This document shows, in pieces, positions 10,758 through 22,890 of a DNA stretch of 64,000 nt. Position 1 is the stretch's first letter, and every line of letters begins with the position of its first letter. The notes under the pieces were generated by a model. It was not told where the DNA came from and made no database searches. It saw only the letters and a program-made list of their open reading frames with translations. This DNA is from Periplaneta americana (taxonomy: Eukaryota; Arthropoda; Insecta; Blattodea; Blattidae). The stretch is from contig NC_091128.1 in the NCBI RefSeq assembly GCF_040183065.1, positions 179,302,668-179,366,667 of the forward strand, written 5' to 3'. The translations under genes were made by a program, and so were the position numbers.

Positions 10758-11926
10758 CGCACATACTCAACAATGAACACAACAAGTATGCAGACAACAT
10801 AATATACTGGCACAGATATGTAGACGATATACTCATACTATACAAAGGAAACAAAAGACAAATACATAAACAAATTACACCCAAAACTTCAATACACACT
10901 ATAACTTGAAAACAACAACTCCATAAATTTCCTAGACATCACCATAACAAAAATCGACAATAAACACACCTTCAAAATATACAGAAAACCAACCACCACC
11001 ACCACACACATACACAACACATCTAACCACCCCACACAACACAAACATGCTGCATTCAGGACAATGGTACACAACATACCCATGAGCCAACAACACTACA
11101 ATGAAGAAGTGAACACGATCAAATACATAGCACAAGAAAACGGATACAACCCAAACATAATAGACATCATAAGGCAAAACAAAAACTCAACAAACACAAA
11201 AACACACAAAACACAACACAAACACAACAAATACATCACACTAACATATGAAAACAAAAGCACACATCAGATTGCATCTTCATTCAGAAAACAGAAATAC
11301 AATATAACATACAGAACAGAAAACACACTACAAAGACATCTCATCACACAAAAAACACAAACAAATAAATACGACCACACAGGTGTATACAAACTCAAAT
11401 GTAATAGTTGCGACAAGTTCTACATAGGACAGACAGGCAGATCATTCCAAACAAGCTACAAAGAATACATTAAAGCAATAACCAGAGGACACAATACATC
11501 TACATACGCCGATCACATAACCAATACTAACCATACATACAATAACATAAATACGGACATGGAAATCCTACACATACAACCCAAGAACCAAAAACTCAAC
11601 ACACTAGAACAATATGAAATATACAAACACACTAAAACACACCCTGATCAAATCCTCAACACACAGATCAATTTCAGTACACACACACTATTCGACTCCA
11701 CAATTCAACACCTTCCAACAATAAAACACACCCTCCTAACAGGCAGAGAAGTTCGAGATGACGCCGCGATCTAGTAGGCTCTGATGATGGTGCGTGAAGC
11801 ACTGAAACAGCTGTAAGCCGGACAGATATTTCATATTTAACACGAGTAAGTCCATTAGTTCATCAGTTAATTATATTCAAGTGTTAAAAGTGGTGTACGC
11901 AAGATTCAAAATGGAGTAACTAGTTT
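10611..11926 (+). mobile_element. Penelope-like retroelement with GIY-YIG endonuclease, 5'-truncated fossil
   Basis: The plus strand encodes the end of a reverse transcriptase (RYVDDILILYKG, then NFLDITITKID) followed by a GIY-YIG nuclease region (GVYKLKCNSCDKFYIGQTGR). This domain order is characteristic of Penelope-like elements. An inverted pair of about 75 bp (near 10635-10705 and 11778-11855, containing TGTCCGGCTTACAGCTGTTT) brackets it, as is known for these elements. The 8-bp duplication AGCTAGTT lies at 10603-10610 and 11927-11934. It is inserted in hAT element A. The copy is broken and 5'-truncated, and younger than its host element. Confidence 0.88.
10718..10755. repeat. (AT)n microsatellite
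   Basis: About 36 bp of AT dinucleotide lie just inside the left inverted repeat of the Penelope-like element. Confidence 0.9.
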
Positions 11927-12105
11927 AGCTAGTTCTCGAAACTGACGACAGATGGATTTTGGAAAATAGGAAAATTATATTGAAAAATTGACATTTCACT
12001 GAAAACTACTATTTTTCTGAAAAACTTTGAGTTCCAAGCTTCAAAATGAGGGGTCATTTATTAAAATCCGTTCAGCCGTTTTCCCGTAATTTCCATTACC
12101 AGTTC

Positions 12106-12108
<3 letters not shown>

Positions 12109-12162
<54 letters not shown>

Positions 12163-12171
12163 ATATATATA
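12109..12171. repeat. (AT)n microsatellite with GTAT interruptions
   Basis: An AT dinucleotide run of about 42 bp, two or three GTAT units, then AT again. It is near the right end of hAT element A. Confidence 0.9.
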
Positions 12172-12336
12172 GTTATTCATGAATATATTCTATTAGAACA
12201 TAGTACAATATTAATAAATATACCGTAACATAATAAAATAATAATACACAAAATTTAAAATACTGATAACGTAAATTGTAAAGAAATTTAATAATGACCC
12301 CCTTGACAAAATTCTGCGTACGCCATTGGTGTCACG

Positions 12337-12511
12337 AGGTGAAACCTGTCTTCGGGCAGTACCGCGCTGCTCGCTTCCAATGACTGGAAATGATGCGTCA
12401 ACTTTGTATTTTCATTCAAGATTCTTTCGTATTTTAGTCCTGAAATAACTCTTGTGATGTGGAGTGTTTGAAAGTTTTCAATTTCTCTGTTTGTAATTCT
12501 CTGTTTAAGGA

Positions 12512-12565
<54 letters not shown>

Positions 12566-13837
12566 TTTTTGCTGAAATATTTTAATCTTCAGTATTGTCA
12601 GTTCATTTGTGAAGTCAATCAACACGTAAGAGAACAAACTGGGACTTAAGCTAATAAAAGGGATCGATCAGAGTCCTGATAACTCAACACGACTAGAGTC
12701 TAATAAAGGGACAAACATTAGAAACGGATCATCTGATCTTCCTAATCTATGCTAGGAAAGGTGGTAAGGTACACTTATTGCAAAAGAAAAGGTAAGCAAT
12801 AGAATTCATCTCTCTAGATACCTTAGCAGACATTTCGATTACTAACCTATGAACAGCACTGATTTTTAGAAATCCAGGAAATAAAAATAACGTTTATCAA
12901 CATTTGTATTTCCTGGTAAAAGTAGGATATTACATATAACCTAAGTATTTATTAAGATGCGTCATGATTAGAACAGCGTGAACTTAATTTGTAAATAAAT
13001 AAAGTTAGGTACTATTCTACAATTAAAAGAACTTTCATTAATGGAAAAATGCCCGATTATTTGCTCTGCAGTTTCCCCATTCATTTGGGCTGTACAGTCA
13101 ATATCGATTGCTATAATCAAGCTCAATAATCATGTACATTATCTAGACAGAGTTTATGAGAAGAAGCTTTGTAATAATTGGAAGTTGCATATTCCTGTCC
13201 TTCAATTTAAAGTGCAAGGCAGAAATTTATTACTTACGAAATTCACACTAGGAATTCAATAGACAAAATAAATATAACAGCAGAAGAAGGAAAAGCACTT
13301 GAATGGATCTCATCTAATCATAACTTAATGGAGGAAGAGGATAAAAACACCACAACAGTCAAGAGTGATCATTGCTGATAAATGTTTCATAACAACTCCT
13401 TTATCAGCATATGCCAAACACCAACTTTGTCAAGTAACGCAACAATGAAATGCTTTCACTCATACTGCGACTGACATGGTGATTGATAGAATGTATTAAT
13501 TTCTGTCCGTCAGAGAATCGTACAGTTTCATCAGGTCCCCCATTACACGGATGTCACGAAAGATAATTCATTCACAGCAATATATATCATTACCTCTGTA
13601 CAATAAAAGTTATGACAAGAATAGAAAATTAGCCTATATTAATTCTCAACAAATATTCAGTAATGAATGTAATGTGACTTGACGAATCAATAAAGAAACA
13701 GATACGAATGTGTTCATTACTTCAATCTACAGTTTACAATTCTTATTATTTAACGAATGCCCGTCTAATAGCGATAACTATACGTACCTTTATATGTAAC
13801 TGAAGAATCGTGAAAATAACAATGTACTTGTGTGTAA
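12337..13837. other. Unassigned intergenic sequence with an (ATT)n tract
   Basis: The (ATT)n run at 12511-12560 is the only clear repeat. The open frame at 13041-13262 has no splice borders, domain or compositional bias that would support coding. Confidence 0.45.
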
Positions 13838-14214
13838 AGGCTCATTCACAATGAAAATTAAACATAACGTAAGCGTTAACTTAACGTTACAGTAAAATCA
13901 AGAAGTCATACCATCATTCACGATGGGAACATAAACATAACAGCAAACATACTTGGTAACCATGGAAACATAACAACGACGCCATTTCCTCATATTCTGT
14001 CGTATACTTCAGCGCTCCACGATTGTGTTCTGTTTGCAAATCACGTAAGCATAAGCATGAAAGTTTGGAGTTTGCAAACTTTCATGTTAACATCTTACGG
14101 TAATGTTTATGTCAATGCTTATGTGAATCATTGTGAATGATCCCATTTGGTGGCTGGGCGCAAACTTCTGTGTTTATGTTACGGTTATGTTTAATTTTCA
14201 TTGTGAATGGGCCT
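13838..14214. mobile_element. PIF/Harbinger-type MITE (377 bp)
   Basis: The ends are AGGCTCATTCACAATGAAAA and, reversed, AGGCCCATTCACAATGAAAA, extending into a TTAAACATAAC stretch. The 3-bp duplication TAA is at 13835-13837 and 14215-14217, as is usual for PIF/Harbinger. It is non-coding. Confidence 0.85.
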
Positions 14215-14228
14215 TAATAGTTGTAGAT

Positions 14229-14762
14229 AGGGGTTTACGCAAAGAGAGGGTTACCGGTTTGAACCCCCCCCCCCCTTGAACTTAAAAAAATACATATTTA
14301 GATTTCAGTATTTTTTTAATCAATAATCCTTTTCCCTTCTCTAATTTTTCACTGTCAGAGTAACAAAATCTACATCGAGAAAGGCATAGTCCTCCTATCC
14401 CTCCTTCAATATATTCATCATGTCAGTTTCATTCTTCATCCTTGCTGAGTTCCATGTTCCATTATTGTGTTCAATAAAATTTATTTCCATATATTTTATT
14501 GTTTCCATGAATTTTCCTCTTATGTAAAGTAAAGTGTCTCACCTATGTTATACAAATATTATAACCATTGACTAAATATATATGATTAGTATACAAGTTT
14601 AATAATGACATAAGCATTATTTATTTAAAAAAATGATAAGCAAGTTAAAATTTGTTAAAAATTGGATGACTGTGAAAAAAAAATCGTTTCAAAGATTTTA
14701 TAAGAATATTCATGAATATGTTATATTAGAACATAGTGTAATATTAATAAATACGCCGGAAC

Positions 14763-14808
<46 letters not shown>

Positions 14809-15243
14809 CCACCTCTGTGGCGTAGAGGTCAGCATGTTCGTCTCTTACGCATAGAGCCCGGGTTCGATTCCCGGTCGGGTTGAATTTCCTGGTTGAGGTT
14901 TTTCAGGATATTCCCTCAACCGTAAGACAAAAATGCCAGGAAATTCGGGCATCATCCCTGAATATCACCGGCCTCATTCATCACCGAAATCATATTCATA
15001 ACAAATCAGTAATACATATACAGCCGCCATCTAGTTCACAACAATAGAACTAGTCTCAACAATAGCACACAGACCTTCGGATTTCATCCATAAGGTTAAC
15101 TCGCGATATGACCAGAGATGTTAAAGCGAGCATAAATAACAGGGAGGAAAAAAATAATAATACAGAATTTAAAATACGATAATGTAAATTGTAAACAATT
15201 TTAATAATAACACCCCCTGGACAAAATTCTGCGTACACCACTC
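14229..15243. mobile_element. hAT-type element C, same family as element A, interrupted by a SINE
   Basis: It begins AGGGGTTTACGCA near 14229 and ends ACAAAATTCTGCGTACACCA near 15240. Its termini and about 250 bp of interior match element A (9577-12328). Flanks GTTGTAGAT and GCTGTTGAT match 7 of 9, a probable worn duplication. A poly-C tract (14265-14275) and an (AAT)n run (14764-14806) lie inside, followed directly by the SINE. Confidence 0.75.
14808..15145 (+). mobile_element. tRNA-derived SINE, family 1
   Basis: The head has a tRNA-like A box (gcgtagaggtcagcatg) and B box (GGTTCGATTCC), followed by tttcctggttgaggttttt and a unique body ending near gttaaagcgagcataaa. The whole length aligns with the reverse-strand copy at 24944-25231. 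It is inserted in hAT element C next to its (AAT)n tract. It is not a functional tRNA, because there is no closing acceptor stem. Confidence 0.85.
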
Positions 15244-15245
15244 GC

Positions 15246-16025
15246 TGTTGATGATATTGCAACCGCCATTTAAATTTTAATTGTGCTTTATAATGTCTTA
15301 GGATTTTAACATAACACAGCGACCTGACGATGCCTTACGAGATGGAGTCGAAAATGTTTCTCAAATAAACATTATGATATGTACTTTAATGGTAACGTAT
15401 TACACGAAAGTTTCAATAAAAATTGTAAAGAGTAACTTACCCGAATAACAATTTGAATATTAAAATACTTCAATAGTGAATGAATGAATTTAAAGCACAA
15501 AATATGCATTTACGCACAATCACTACCAAACGGCACTCAACAATACTTCAATAGTGCCAACACACAGAAAATCTCGTAAATTAATTTCTCACTCCACAAA
15601 ATATGAACAGGAAGTACAATAATATTAATTTCGGAGTTTTCATCATCCCTGTCATCAAAAAGCTGTTTTCGGCATGCAGTCGGTCTCTCTATATTCAAAA
15701 TGTTGGATGGACTTCGTTCTTATTTCGTACAACAGGGCCTAGAAACTAGCAGCTCCAGTTCAAGACCCTGTGCTGACTTGGACTTAGTGCAAGTCTTCCT
15801 GTAAAGCGATCCTTCAGATGAATAATTACACTTGTATTATGAAGATGAATGCCTCAGAAAAAAGGAAATTGAGTTAGCTATGCTCATTTCATTTTCAGTT
15901 CCACTTTCCTTTCTGAGTTGCGGGCAGCAAGCATTTTAATCATCTAGTGCAAAACGACCATCTTCCTGCAAACCTCTAAGAAGAGAAATGTTTTCTAAAA
16001 CAGTGAATCTCAACAGGGAGTAGCG
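15246..16025. other. Unassigned intergenic sequence
   Basis: No gene, paired repeat or family member was recognised. Confidence 0.45.
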
Positions 16026-16031
16026 AACATA

Positions 16032-16073
<42 letters not shown>

Positions 16074-16195
16074 TAATATTTATTTATTTATTTATTTATT
16101 TATGTGCTGGGCAACAGCCATTGGCCAATGAAAGTCCAGCACAGTGATACAATTTGAAAAAATAAACAATTAAATCTTTATTACGTGACGCATAA
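16026..16195 (-). mobile_element. LINE 3' tail fragment
   Basis: An (AAT)n run and a (TTTA)n run precede gtgctgggcaacagccattg. This is the arrangement expected of a short-tandem-repeat LINE tail read on the minus strand, like those at 1562 and 47222. Only a tail is left, so the family is uncertain. Confidence 0.45.
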
Positions 16196-16200
16196 AACTG

Positions 16201-16713
16201 TTTATGCTCGACCATGCCGAAATGTAGTAATTATACACCTGGTAGCAGCCCTTTAATGGACCTCATTAAAGTAATCTATTCATTATAGTTCAGTTGTTCA
16301 GCCAATGAGAAATGACCATTGTACCATTATGAAACCGCAAGTATCGATTATTCTCGGATATGCAATCGAAAGACAATTAGCGAAAAGTCATGGAGGCTGG
16401 AAATCCAATATTGTCGCAGAAGGGTATGTTCTGTTACTATAATAATTAGCGTTAATTGTAAATAATATTCAAATAAATTCAATTTGTCATCTCGTTTTTC
16501 AATTCTAAATCAATTTCCAGGTTATATCAATATTAATGTTCATGTTATTCTCTAGATTATATCAAGGTCAATTACATTCGTGCCTCGGAAAAAATCAATA
16601 CTTTTGCGTCTGCGCACATCTCACAATTCAGGTCAGTTCCGCTCTTCACTTACATAACCATAACATGAATACTTCTGAATAATTTCAAGTCAGAAATATG
16701 GTCGAGCATAAAA
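16201..16713. mobile_element. MITE with TTTATGCTCGACCAT ends, copy 1
   Basis: The left end TTTATGCTCGACCAT and right end ATGGTCGAGCATAAA are complementary. A homologous inverted copy lies at 21804-22294. It is non-coding. The target duplication is not clear, so the superfamily is left open. Confidence 0.75.
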
Positions 16714-16829
16714 AGTCGTATGAAACTTGACTATAATGGTAATTAAGACGCTCATATGAAAATTATGAAACTCGCTTGCGCTCGTTTCATAAACAAACAT
16801 ACTCGCGTCTTAATTACTACCATTAGAGG

Positions 16830-18220
16830 CTCGTTGCATAATGTACTATTATTCTACACGTACAGTAGAAGAGGCAAGACATGTCCTGTTACCTTACCAT
16901 GTCTAATGGCTATATCACCATGGGTATGGAGGGGGGAAGGTAGATTTTAGTCTAAGATGAACTTCCGTGTTGGTAGATTCGTGACTGCAGGCGGGAAGAG
17001 CACCCCGATTTCATGCAGGGGAATGCCAGCGATTGCATGGGACTCAGCCCGGTCGAGCAGAGCTTCCGGACTTTTAAACTGCCCGGTCTGTAGATGTACA
17101 TTCGATACTATCAACTTCATTTCGATATGCAAGAATTACTAATTTTTTTAATCTTTGACGAATAAAATGTGATACTGACTACAATCATTCTTCTTATTCA
17201 CGACGCATGCCTGATATCAATGCTTGTCCTGTCCAACTCCATGATTTATTAGCTAACGACGACAATGCAGCCCACACGTGAAAGTGTCATTGTTTCCTCT
17301 TATATATTGATATAGGTTTCATAGTATTGGCTCTATGTGTCATATTGAGAAATGTCGAAATAGTAGGCCTACTGTGTATGGCTTACCACTTGATTTTTTT
17401 TATTAACACGTATCTATCATTAGTCCCTTGATTTCATAACATTCACATGAATATTATCATACTAGACGTAGGTATGTAGGCAGGTATATCTAAGCGTTCA
17501 CATCTTCTCGGACGCATTCCTACTCTTGCTTTATAAGTTATTATACTAAGATAAAAACAGCAAGATCTGTCGTAACACATGGAGTGTGATAGCGTTATCA
17601 TAGAGGTGGGTGATTCAAACAGCTGTACATCTGATAATGCAGGGGTCGAAAAACTTACTGCACTGTTGAATGTGGCCCATTAGGAAGCGACAGAAATCCT
17701 CCTTCCTCATTCCCATGACCTTGCAAGCCTAGAACATCTTGTTTCGTGTTCCCTGAGACTAACTCTATGAGGAATCTCCATTATTTAGATTTTTGATCCA
17801 TAATTCGTTCAACGAGTCATCAGCTGTTCCGTTTATTTGTTTTGACTTAGAATATGTCTTTTGCACCTAGTATGGACACCCCTACCTGGATCCGTGGCGG
17901 AACAAACAATGACAGGATTTCAATAAACGTGCAGTTTCCTTGATTTGTTGGATTACTGCCTGTACCCTATTCTTTGGACACAGTGTGGTCTGGTCTGAAA
18001 CACGAGGTACTCCACATAAAGAATCACCAGCTGTAAGGTCTGGGGATTCGATAAATTAAGGGAAAAGATTTCGCAACAATCGAAACTCGTCAGAACTAAC
18101 AAACGTATCGTGAACAATTTCCGGGTAAGACTACAACAAACCGTAAGATACCGAGGGATTACTTTAAATGTGTCATTTTGAAAAAATAATGACATCCTGA
18201 ATGATATAAAGATGATAATG
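16830..18220. other. Unassigned intergenic sequence
   Basis: Two overlapping open frames on opposite strands at 16947-17142 (about 61 codons each) show no known domain. Neither has supporting splice sites or homologous copies here. Nothing else was recognised. Confidence 0.4.
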
Positions 18221-18221
18221 C

Positions 18222-18395
18222 CAGCAAAATGAGTCCAGGATTCAGAGTCGAAAGTTACCCAGCACTTCCTCTTCATGGGTTGAGGAAAAACTCGGGAAAA
18301 AAATCTCAACCACGTAACTTGTCCCAACCTGGGCCCGCTTGGTTCACGGTCAGGCAGGCTAACCGTTACTCCACAGCGGTGAACAAATTGCATTG
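18222..18395 (-). mobile_element. tRNA-derived SINE, family 2
   Basis: Read on the minus strand it has 'ctgtggagtaacggttagc', a B-box-like region, and the family body 'gagtttttcc', 'agcaaatgctgggtaac', 'tggactcattt'. Related copies are at 33180, 34295, 48382, 49596 and 63763. It is 3'-truncated relative to the 49596 copy. Confidence 0.8.
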
Positions 18396-18692
18396 TTCAA
18401 GCCATATTATGTGTTATTTTGATACTGCTAAACTTTATAATCACTTCAGAATAGCATGTTGAAATTCTACAGGGCCAACTGTCGGACTCTGTACAGGCAT
18501 GAGTCCAATGTCGCACTTCAGGGACCGTGCAATCCAGAAAACAGAAGTTTGTCTACTTATTTCGTTAGCATATTAAATGATTTCATACATTATTCAAAAG
18601 ATATGTTTAATTATAGAAAATAAACTATAAACAACTAAATCATTCACAATACAGGGTGTTTACAAATAACTGAAGAGGTTCCACGATTTCTA

Positions 18693-18850
18693 ATGACTAC
18701 CCGTCTGCAGCGCTACGGTTGTAAACCGAATTATGCTATCCTCGAATTTCATTCAAGCCAATCTGTCACAACGATTCGGCGACACTTTGAACCAAGTTCC
18801 ATAAAGATCCACCCAGCGCTAAGCCCATTCAGCGATGGTATGAACTGTTT
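18693..18850 (+). pseudogene. Mariner-like transposase, N-terminal helix-turn-helix fragment
   Basis: The frame reads NYAILEFHSSQSVTTIRRHF, then a 'PPSAQ..RRWYE'-like end. This is the DNA-binding start common to mariner-like transposases in insects. Coding similarity fades at about 18847, roughly 90 bp before the pogo-like MITE. Confidence 0.55.
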
Positions 18851-18940
18851 AAATTGTACTGTATTGTATTTATTTACATTTCATGGTATTCGTATATCGC
18901 TTCACAGCTAGAATATGGAACATGTCAAAAAATCTTAATA

Positions 18941-19629
18941 CAGTGAAACCTTTCATTTACGGACATCGAAGGGACGTAACAATCTGTCCGCATCTGGGAG
19001 GTGTCCTTTATTGGAGGGAGTCCCCCATCTAACAGTAAATTTATAATATGCATTATGTATCCCTTCACGCTTTAAATTAAGTATACTGTATTACTGTAGT
19101 TTAATTCTAAATAGAGTCTACTACAGTAAATTCTTTGCAACTTTGTACTACAGTAGATAAGACCGAAAAAGGAAAATACAGTTCTGTGCCATGCAATTTT
19201 ATTCTAGGTCTACAGTTATGCAGTACTGTAATTTGCAGTTTTCAACTTAACCTTTACGTTCAGGTGCCATGTCTTTCGAAACAGAAGAACTCATTGAAGT
19301 GAAGAGAATAATCCTACTAACCCTATCGTGTGTCGAATACAATTTGACGATCGTGGAAAACTTGGACCCATCAGACAGGTTAAATTTTATGACTGACTTT
19401 TCCATTTTGTAACACATCAGGTCTTGAAATCCAAGTTCTGTTCACAGTCAGGAGGTAAAGCAAGCTTTAGGACTGTGAAACAGCTGTCCGTGTCCGTGTC
19501 TGAGAGTGTCTGTAAACGAGAGTTAGATTTATCATTATTTATAAATTATTTCAGTTGGGACATACAAATCTGTTCGTATATGAAGAGTGTCCGTATCTTA
19601 GGGGGTGTCCGTAAGGAGAGGTTTCACTG
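18941..19629. mobile_element. pogo/Tigger-like element, copy 2 (inverted relative to copy 1)
   Basis: The ends CAGTGAAACC and GGTTTCACTG are bounded by TA at 18939-18940 and 19630-19631. It aligns in reverse orientation with 7849-8640, including the shared frame with LETEQLIEVKRI-like wording. It is about 100 bp shorter than copy 1. Confidence 0.85.
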
Positions 19630-19904
19630 TAGTCTACTACCTAAAAAGTTTTAATTATAGTCACAGTCTAGCGTGTAGCTGAAATATATACAGAAGAGTT
19701 TTACAATATACTAGTACAACACAAGGGGTTGCTATCGATACTTGATACAAGACAGAAATATTCATGAAGCGTTGTTGAATGTCATACAACAGACCCGCGC
19801 ACGACCCTAGCCGTTCTATGGGTAGCAAGTTGATGGATTGCCTCGAGTGACGTCAGCAGCGATGAGAACAATGGCGTTACAGCATCAGTAACTTACAAGG
19901 GTGC

Positions 19905-20020
19905 AGGGAAGAACCAAGTGCAAGCGATAAGCGAAGATATACCAAGCCTGCTTTTAATTGTGATTGGGAAGAATGAATGTTCTTTATCCAATTTGAAGGA
20001 AGTGCAATGTTTAATAAGTA
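19905..20020 (+). pseudogene. Possible transposon-protein remnant (KRRYTKPAFNCDW)
   Basis: A short plus-strand frame reads SDKRRYTKPAFNCDWEE and, after a stop, FFIQFEGSAM. The wording resembles the start of GTF2I-repeat/ZBED-like proteins that derive from hAT transposases. It is too short and broken for a firm call. Confidence 0.25.
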
Positions 20021-20239
20021 CGGATACATTTAATCAGTTAAATAAATCAATCCTAAGAGACATACTCCGTACTTCACAGCTAACAATATAATGATTACGT
20101 AGATGAATAGCAAATTAAATTAATGAAGTACCTAACTCAAGAAGCACTACTGTAAAAGAGGCTTAAGTTAGCTTAAAATAATTTGGTGGGGATACGGTCA
20201 CAGCGGTCATGAGCATAATTACCTCATGAAATCGAGAAT

Positions 20240-20247
20240 ATTACTAC

Positions 20248-20287
<40 letters not shown>

Positions 20288-20342
20288 GTTATTATTATTA
20301 GTAGTAGTAGTAGTAGTAGTATCATCATCATCATCATCATCA
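20240..20342. repeat. Compound microsatellite (TTA)n-(GTA)n-(TCA)n
   Basis: Three trinucleotide runs follow each other directly: TTA (about 20240-20300), GTA (to about 20320) and TCA (to about 20342). Confidence 0.9.
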
Positions 20343-20355
20343 ACCCTAAGCATAC

Positions 20356-21612
20356 AAATCTATACATATAATTTGTACTGGTAATGGAAATTATGGGAAA
20401 ACAGCTTAACGGATTTTAATGAGTGACCCGTCATTTTGAAGCTTGGCAAACAAGGATTTTCAGAAAAATAGTAACTTTCAGTGAAGCATTAGTTTTCCTA
20501 CATAATTTTCCTATTTTCCAAAATCCATCTTCCGTCAGTTTTGAGAACTAATTGCATTTCAGTATAAAACAAACACACACTACAATAAACAATAGGCTAT
20601 TACAGGAAGGCTATGACTTGCAGGATTGCTGACATATTTAGAGCTCAAATTCAATTGGTTATTAAAAACTTCAAGACTTACTAAAAATAATTTACAGGTC
20701 TGATTCTGCCGTGGGTAATTTTCTGAGTACAGCTGTGTATTGGATATTAAAATCTACAAAACTTGAGGTGGTTTGATGACATTATTACCATTAGAAATGA
20801 GATGCCATGATGTGACTATTTTTCATTAATTATACACATTAATGCTATATTGATGATATGAAAGTGAAACGTTTTGGGATTATGTAAGTAGATGTAGAGA
20901 ATGTCTTAAATTAGATCTTCATTTCTATAATTTACTGAGTGGCGGCTACAATACGTATGTAAGATAATAATATTGTTATTAAAAACCAAATATTTTTATA
21001 GTTATTAATTAAGTGGGGTTGAGTCTTTTTCATATACTTAATGGCGGTGTGGTGTAGATATTTATATGCGTCATTCTCTTCAGTACTGGTTCGAGAGAGC
21101 GCAAAAATTACAGTTCCTAAGGAAAGACCAAAAGGTATTACTTACTGATAAAATAATAAGCCTACAAAATTTTGTAGTCTCCAGATCATTTCAGCAAGAT
21201 CTCTTAGCAGGATAAAATGATTTTACCCTCTACATTTCAAGCTCTACATGCAGCAGCTATAACAAGATGCTATGTTATTGTTCGAAAGCATAGCAAATCT
21301 GACTTTTTTTAACTTTCACCTACAATCCACAATGACCTGAAATAGCTATTGCTTTACTCCCACATGAAAAACCCACTAATCGTCCAGACATTGTTACTTG
21401 CGTTTTCGCGTTGAAATTCAAAAACTGAAGGTGTATAGGTTCAAGAAAAAGTATTTGGCATAAAAAAACCATTCAGAGTGAGTATGTTTCATTATTATGG
21501 AAGCAAATAACTTTCAGAATGTCTGGTATTCTTCACTGAAAATAAATCTGAAAAATGATTATTTGAACGTCTAATGAACTTAGTTTGCAGCATTTGCTGC
21601 ACAAGCCACAAG
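20356..21612. mobile_element. hAT-type element B, interior copy without recognisable ends
   Basis: It aligns in reverse orientation with the interior of element A (9890-10602 and 11935-12110). It lacks the Penelope-like insertion, so it shows the empty site: 'gcaattagttctc' when reversed. It has about 370 bp (21105-21480) not present in A. Both termini are missing. Confidence 0.7.
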
Positions 21613-21803
21613 TTACATTTTGAATAAGACATATTTTGCTTCAGGGCACACATACAGCGGCTCAGTTACCGAATTTGTTTGCACTTAGCAAGGCTTCTCA
21701 AAAATGTTGATGACGGAGATATCGTTAACGAACGCTTAATAATGTCTGCAGAAGAATTTTGCCCTAGCTTAATGAAAATGAATCAGTTCGTTGCCATGTC
21801 TAA

Positions 21804-22294
21804 CTTGAAATTATTCATAAGTATTCATGTTATGGTTACCTAAGTGAGGAGCGGAACTGACCTGAATTGAGAGATGTGCGCAGACGCGAAAGTATTGATT
21901 TTTTCCGAGGCACGAATGTCATTGACCTTGATATAATCTAGAGAATAACATGAACATTAGGCTTGATATAATCTGGAAATTGACTTAGAATTGAAAAACG
22001 AGGTGACAAATTGAATTTATTTGAATATTATTTACAATTAACGCTAGTTATTATAGTAACAGAACATAACCTTCTGCGACAGTATTGGATTTCCAGCTTC
22101 CGTGACTTTTCGCTAATTGTCTTTCGATTGCATATCCGAGAATAATCGATACTTGCGGTTTTATAATGGTATAATAGGTGATTTTTCATCAGCTGAACAA
22201 CAGAATTATAATGAATAGGTGTACTTTAATGAGGTTCATTAAAGGGCTACTACCAGGTGTATAATTACTACATTTCGGCATGGTCGAGCATAAA
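21804..22294. mobile_element. MITE with TATGCTCGACC end, copy 2 (inverted)
   Basis: It aligns in reverse orientation with 16201-16713. One end (ATGGTCGAGCATAAA, ending at 22294) is kept, and the outer 20-odd bases of the other end are gone. Confidence 0.75.
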
Positions 22295-22489
22295 ATTATT
22301 TTTCCAATTTAATATTATATTATCGATTTGTAAGCCAAGAAATTTTGTGATTATAGTTTCTATTAAGGGCCTGTTGTTAATTATTGCGCTTGAAATTTGC
22401 GAGGTTGAATTTGGGCAGATTTTAAATCGGATAATGTTAGTTTTGTTACAATTTAATATTCATTTATTGGATGAGAACCAATCACATAC

Positions 22490-22890
22490 TTTGAGCAGAA
22501 TTTCCTCTACGGAATACCTGTGTAAAGGGAAATCAACCGATCATTCTTCTGTGCTTGAAGAAACAGTTGAGCGTGCACGGGACAGTTTCGCGATCGTGAC
22601 TTCTTAAACACCTCATTGCGAAATGGATGAATCAGTTGTACCGGGAATAATGATCACGAACTGCCGTAATGGCCTCCACGCTCTCCCGACCTAATCCCCT
22701 GTGACTTTTTTGTACGGGGATTCAGAGTTTGTACCACAGAACTTCGAGCTCGCACCATTAACGCCTTTGCTCAAATTGACAGAAACATCCTCCATAGAGG
22801 GTGAGACGAACTTAATTACAGAGTTACTGTGTGCAGAACCACATATTTCTATGTTACTGTACAGTTCTGTGGCCATGTCAAATAAATAAT
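22490..22890 (+). pseudogene. Mariner-like transposase, middle and C-terminal remnants
   Basis: The frames read SSVLEETVERARDSF, then after a gap an 'RSPDLIPCDFF'-like phrase (22690-22715), the motif around the third catalytic residue of Tc1/mariner transposases, and then QIDRNILH. Frame changes and deletions separate the parts. It belongs to the shell at 18652-22942. Confidence 0.6.

Larger units (their letters stand above)
9577..12328. mobile_element. hAT-type element A, interrupted by a Penelope-like element
   Basis: The left end CAGGGGCATACGCA and right end, reversed, CAATGGCGTACGCAG are similar. Flanks are GTGTCACT (9569-9576) and GTGTCACG (12329-12336), a 7/8 match to an 8-bp duplication. 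The terminal 150 bp (12180-12328) also occurs in the element at 14229-15243. The interior 9890-10602 plus 11935-12110 occurs inverted at 20356-21612. The original element is about 1.4 kb. The rest is a later insertion. Confidence 0.8.

Noticed and set aside
16947-17142. Overlapping 61-codon frames on both strands
   Set aside because: They have no recognisable motif and no splice borders. Open frames on both strands at once are better explained by stop-poor GC-richer sequence.
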